Positions 61,400-64,000 of a stretch of DNA of 64,000 nt are shown here, piece after piece. The stretch is from Strigamia acuminata. Taxonomy: Eukaryota; Arthropoda; Chilopoda; Geophilomorpha; Linotaeniidae. How positions within the stretch are numbered: the first letter of the stretch is position 1; every line of letters begins with the position of its first letter. Below the pieces are notes generated by a model. The model had not been told where the DNA came from. It ran no database searches and saw only the letters and a program-made list of their open reading frames with translations. Location: the NCBI GenBank assembly GCA_949358305.1, contig OX442314.1, forward strand, positions 23,429,060 to 23,493,059, written 5' to 3'. Made by a program: the position numbers and the translations under genes.

Positions 61400-64000
61400 C
61401 GCGGCACACAAAGCGCAAGTTGCGTCGTGCTGTTGTTTTGTTCTCAACAGGACAAAGTGAAGACATCCCGACGCGATGACGTGGCATTATTCAAAGGATT
61501 AAGTCCCTCACACCAATTAAAATCCACACCCACACATGACTGGGTTTCTAATGAGCAATGACAAACTGGGTCGAGCCTGTGAGCAGTGAAGACGGGGAAA
61601 AGAAAAGATTTCCCGGTCCGATATCGCCTGGCGATGGCGAAACACAATTGCGGAGATAAATCTCGCAACACTTTGTGCTGATATATCGACTTCAAACGGG
61701 CACGCATTTCATTTTTCTCCCACGCGTCTTCGGCCAAAGAACAAGAAAACTGTTCGTGTTATTTACACGTGAGGTTATAAAACCCTGAAATCCTGATTTT
61801 TCTTCCTAGTGTATTATCATCACTTTTATTGCATACTCTTATCCGCTAATTACCGTCATTCAATTTCCAGACCGGAAACACTAAGTGAATCACGGACACG
61901 CAACCCCTTTTACCGATTTCTCGCGCTGTTTTTTCCGTTTTTGGTCTGTAAACTAATCAAGGGACATCCCAAACTGATGAAACTTACAAGGTACTAAATT
62001 ACAATTTACAACCGATTATCTCGAGTTGAAATATGCTCGAAATTAAGCTTCGCGTGCAAATTGCCGGCCAAAACCTGTCTTAATGTCGGGCATAATATTT
62101 TGATGCGCCATCAAAGCTTGTTCGTTAATTCCGTCATTAAAAAGTGTCTATTTAAATCATTAACTTCCTGCCGGATTAACCGGAACCGGGACACCGAAAA
62201 AAAGACAATTTTCTTGTAATGGGTGGGGTGGGGTGGACCAGCTGTCCCGGTGTCCAGAAGAAGCTTCTGGACGGTCAAATATCCTGATTTTGCAAAAATT
62301 TGTCAAAATTTGTAAAAAATAAATTAAAAAAACTGAAATTTATATTTTAAAAAAAATTTAAAAATAAAATTTATTTTTAAATAAAATTTTGATTTTTTTA
62401 AAAAAATAAAGTTTTGAATTTTTGTAAATAAAATTTACAATTCTTAATAAAAATTTTGAACTTTTAAACAAGATTTTGAATTTTTGAATTAAGATTTTGA
62501 ATTATTTGAAATAATGTTTCAAAAGAATATTTAAATTAAATATATTCTATTGACATATTCCCGGCTAATCCTCTCAAAAATCAATAAATAAATAAAAAGT
62601 AGGCAAACATTCGCCTAAAATCAATTTATCCAACACACTCGCTTCAAACGAAAACAAACAAATAAACTGTTTAGTTCCCCCCACTACAATTCTTCCTACT
62701 CCGCCCATTTTCACTCTTCCAGAAGCGACATGACATTACACGCCATTACCGCATCCACTCGCACCGGAAACGACTTTTCCACTATCGAACTCTCTAATGC
62801 ACATCCACACCACCAATTTAACCAACCAAGAATAAAAATCTTTCCTAACCAAAACCAAATTAAACCAAAAATCCAAAATGACGAAGAAGAAAAAGGAAAA
62901 ACCAAAAACCTCGCCTTGGACAGACAGTCGCTAGGTTGATCTGATTAATGGCGTATGCCTTCCGCCCATTGTAAAAATAGGTCAGCCCTCTCTACCTGTC
63001 TCTGACCAAGGTATCACGACGACCTTGCGGTACATTGGCGCAACTATTATGACACATGACAAGCAAAAGCTGCACACGTGTTTTCCCCATCAAAATTCAT
63101 TCAGCCGAGACCCCATCATAAATATACACATTACCAACCCTTCCCTCTGTCGTCGACACTCAGCACCCATTTTGCACGTCGGCTTATTAACCTTGTAATG
63201 CAACTCCAATCCCGAAATGACCCGAAAGGTGTCTGCCCCAAAAGGACGCCGTTGTCTGCAAACCCCTCGAGGCCACGGTGTGGTCCAAGGCTGGCTTTAC
63301 TGATGGTTCATTAATGGTCAATTTGTATGCGTGACCACAGAATAGAGCAACCGGGGGTCAACATCCCATCCCCATCCATCCGAGCCACATTTTGGTGGAA
63401 TACGCAACGGGTAGCTCGACAATTAACAGTTTATAGACCCGAAATAACAATGAAATGCCAACAGAATTAAAACGTGGAATTAAAAGTGAAAAAAAAATAC
63501 CAAATACGCCATTAAAGTTTAAGTAATATGCAAATCTATTTAAATTTTGACCTAGTACATTGTGTAAGATAATTGAGAAAGATAACTAATAGAGGATGTC
63601 ATCCTCTAAAAGAAAAAGAATCTATTTCTTCTTTTTTTATTTTTTATCTCGAAGGACGGTGTTGGTGTTCTCATGCGGCTGAAGGTTGGTGCTTTGCCGC
63701 GGCCGGAAGATGAAAACTCCGTCCCCCAAATCAACGTTCTCGAAAACTCCTTAATAAATTCGCCTCGTTTAACAAGTTAAACGGCAGGAACTGTTTTCCA
63801 GTTCCCTAAACCTACTATTATCACGTTTCCTCCCAAACTGTTAATTATGGATCTGTAAAACTATAAATATCTTAAAATAACTCATAAAATCTGATACATG
63901 TTTTTCAGCCATCTCCCGGTTTTGCCTTTACTATAGGGCGACATGCCCTTTGCTCATAAATTATACAACATTTCTTGCTCATGCCTAGGGCCCTAGGGTC
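61400..64000. other. Intergenic sequence, no gene recognised
   Basis: AT-rich, with imperfect short repeats of the AAATTTTGAATTTTTAAATA type at about 62280-62520. ORFs at 61349-61997 and 62711-63314 overlap in opposing frames and resemble no known protein. Confidence 0.55.

Noticed and set aside
1-64000. CRISPR arrays, operons, ribosome binding sites or other bacterial features
   Set aside because: The sequence is eukaryotic with spliced exons. The tandem arrays have no spacer-repeat organisation.

Overview
The window is AT-rich (roughly two thirds A+T by eye) eukaryotic nuclear DNA with long introns, many poly-A/T runs, unremarkable CpG frequency and several DNA-transposon families (mariner-like, Tigger/pogo-like, hAT-like, Mutator-like). 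The only secure gene is the 3' part of a PRDM3/PRDM16-family zinc-finger regulator (vertebrate MECOM/PRDM16, Drosophila hamlet). Gene structure, base composition and transposon types fit an invertebrate, most likely an arthropod and perhaps an insect. The species is not identifiable from what I can see.

Layout. 1-11361: non-coding, read as intron or 5' flank of the PRDM gene, with two minisatellites, a small GC-rich pocket and a CAGGTG/GAGA cluster. 11362-11488: exon with the end of the PR domain. 18341-18611: exon ending in the middle of the first zinc finger. 24338-26690: large terminal exon with the remaining zinc fingers, two CtBP-type motifs and the stop codon. 26691 to about 28710: long 3' UTR with a poly(A) signal at 28684. 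The three exons join in frame (127+271+2353 = 2751 bases, 917 codons including stop). The start and most of the PR domain lie upstream and were not found.

28711-64000: about 35 kb with no recognisable host gene. It holds a graveyard of non-autonomous DNA transposons: two hAT-like elements with 8-bp target duplications, two related inverted-repeat elements whose arms differ between copies but still pair within each copy, a group sharing a CTACAG-type end, and two Tigger-like elements (one of them in intron 1). It also holds a palindromic mariner derivative in a nest of three inverted-repeat units at 49.3-50.2 kb, a broken Mutator-like transposase at 53.9-55.1 kb, and an unrecognised decayed reading frame at 58.07-58.77 kb. 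Intron 2 contains a fragment resembling the 5' part of 18S rRNA.

The most pervasive unexplained signal is the E-box hexamer CAGGTG/CACCTG. A hand count gives roughly 75-85 copies on both strands, against about a dozen expected for this composition. It clusters in intron 2, near 6.25 kb and in 41.8-46.3 kb. With one developmental transcription factor and a large non-coding neighbourhood, this fits a regulatory landscape read by Snail/Scratch/ZEB or bHLH proteins, but that is inference. I found no clear new multi-gene system.
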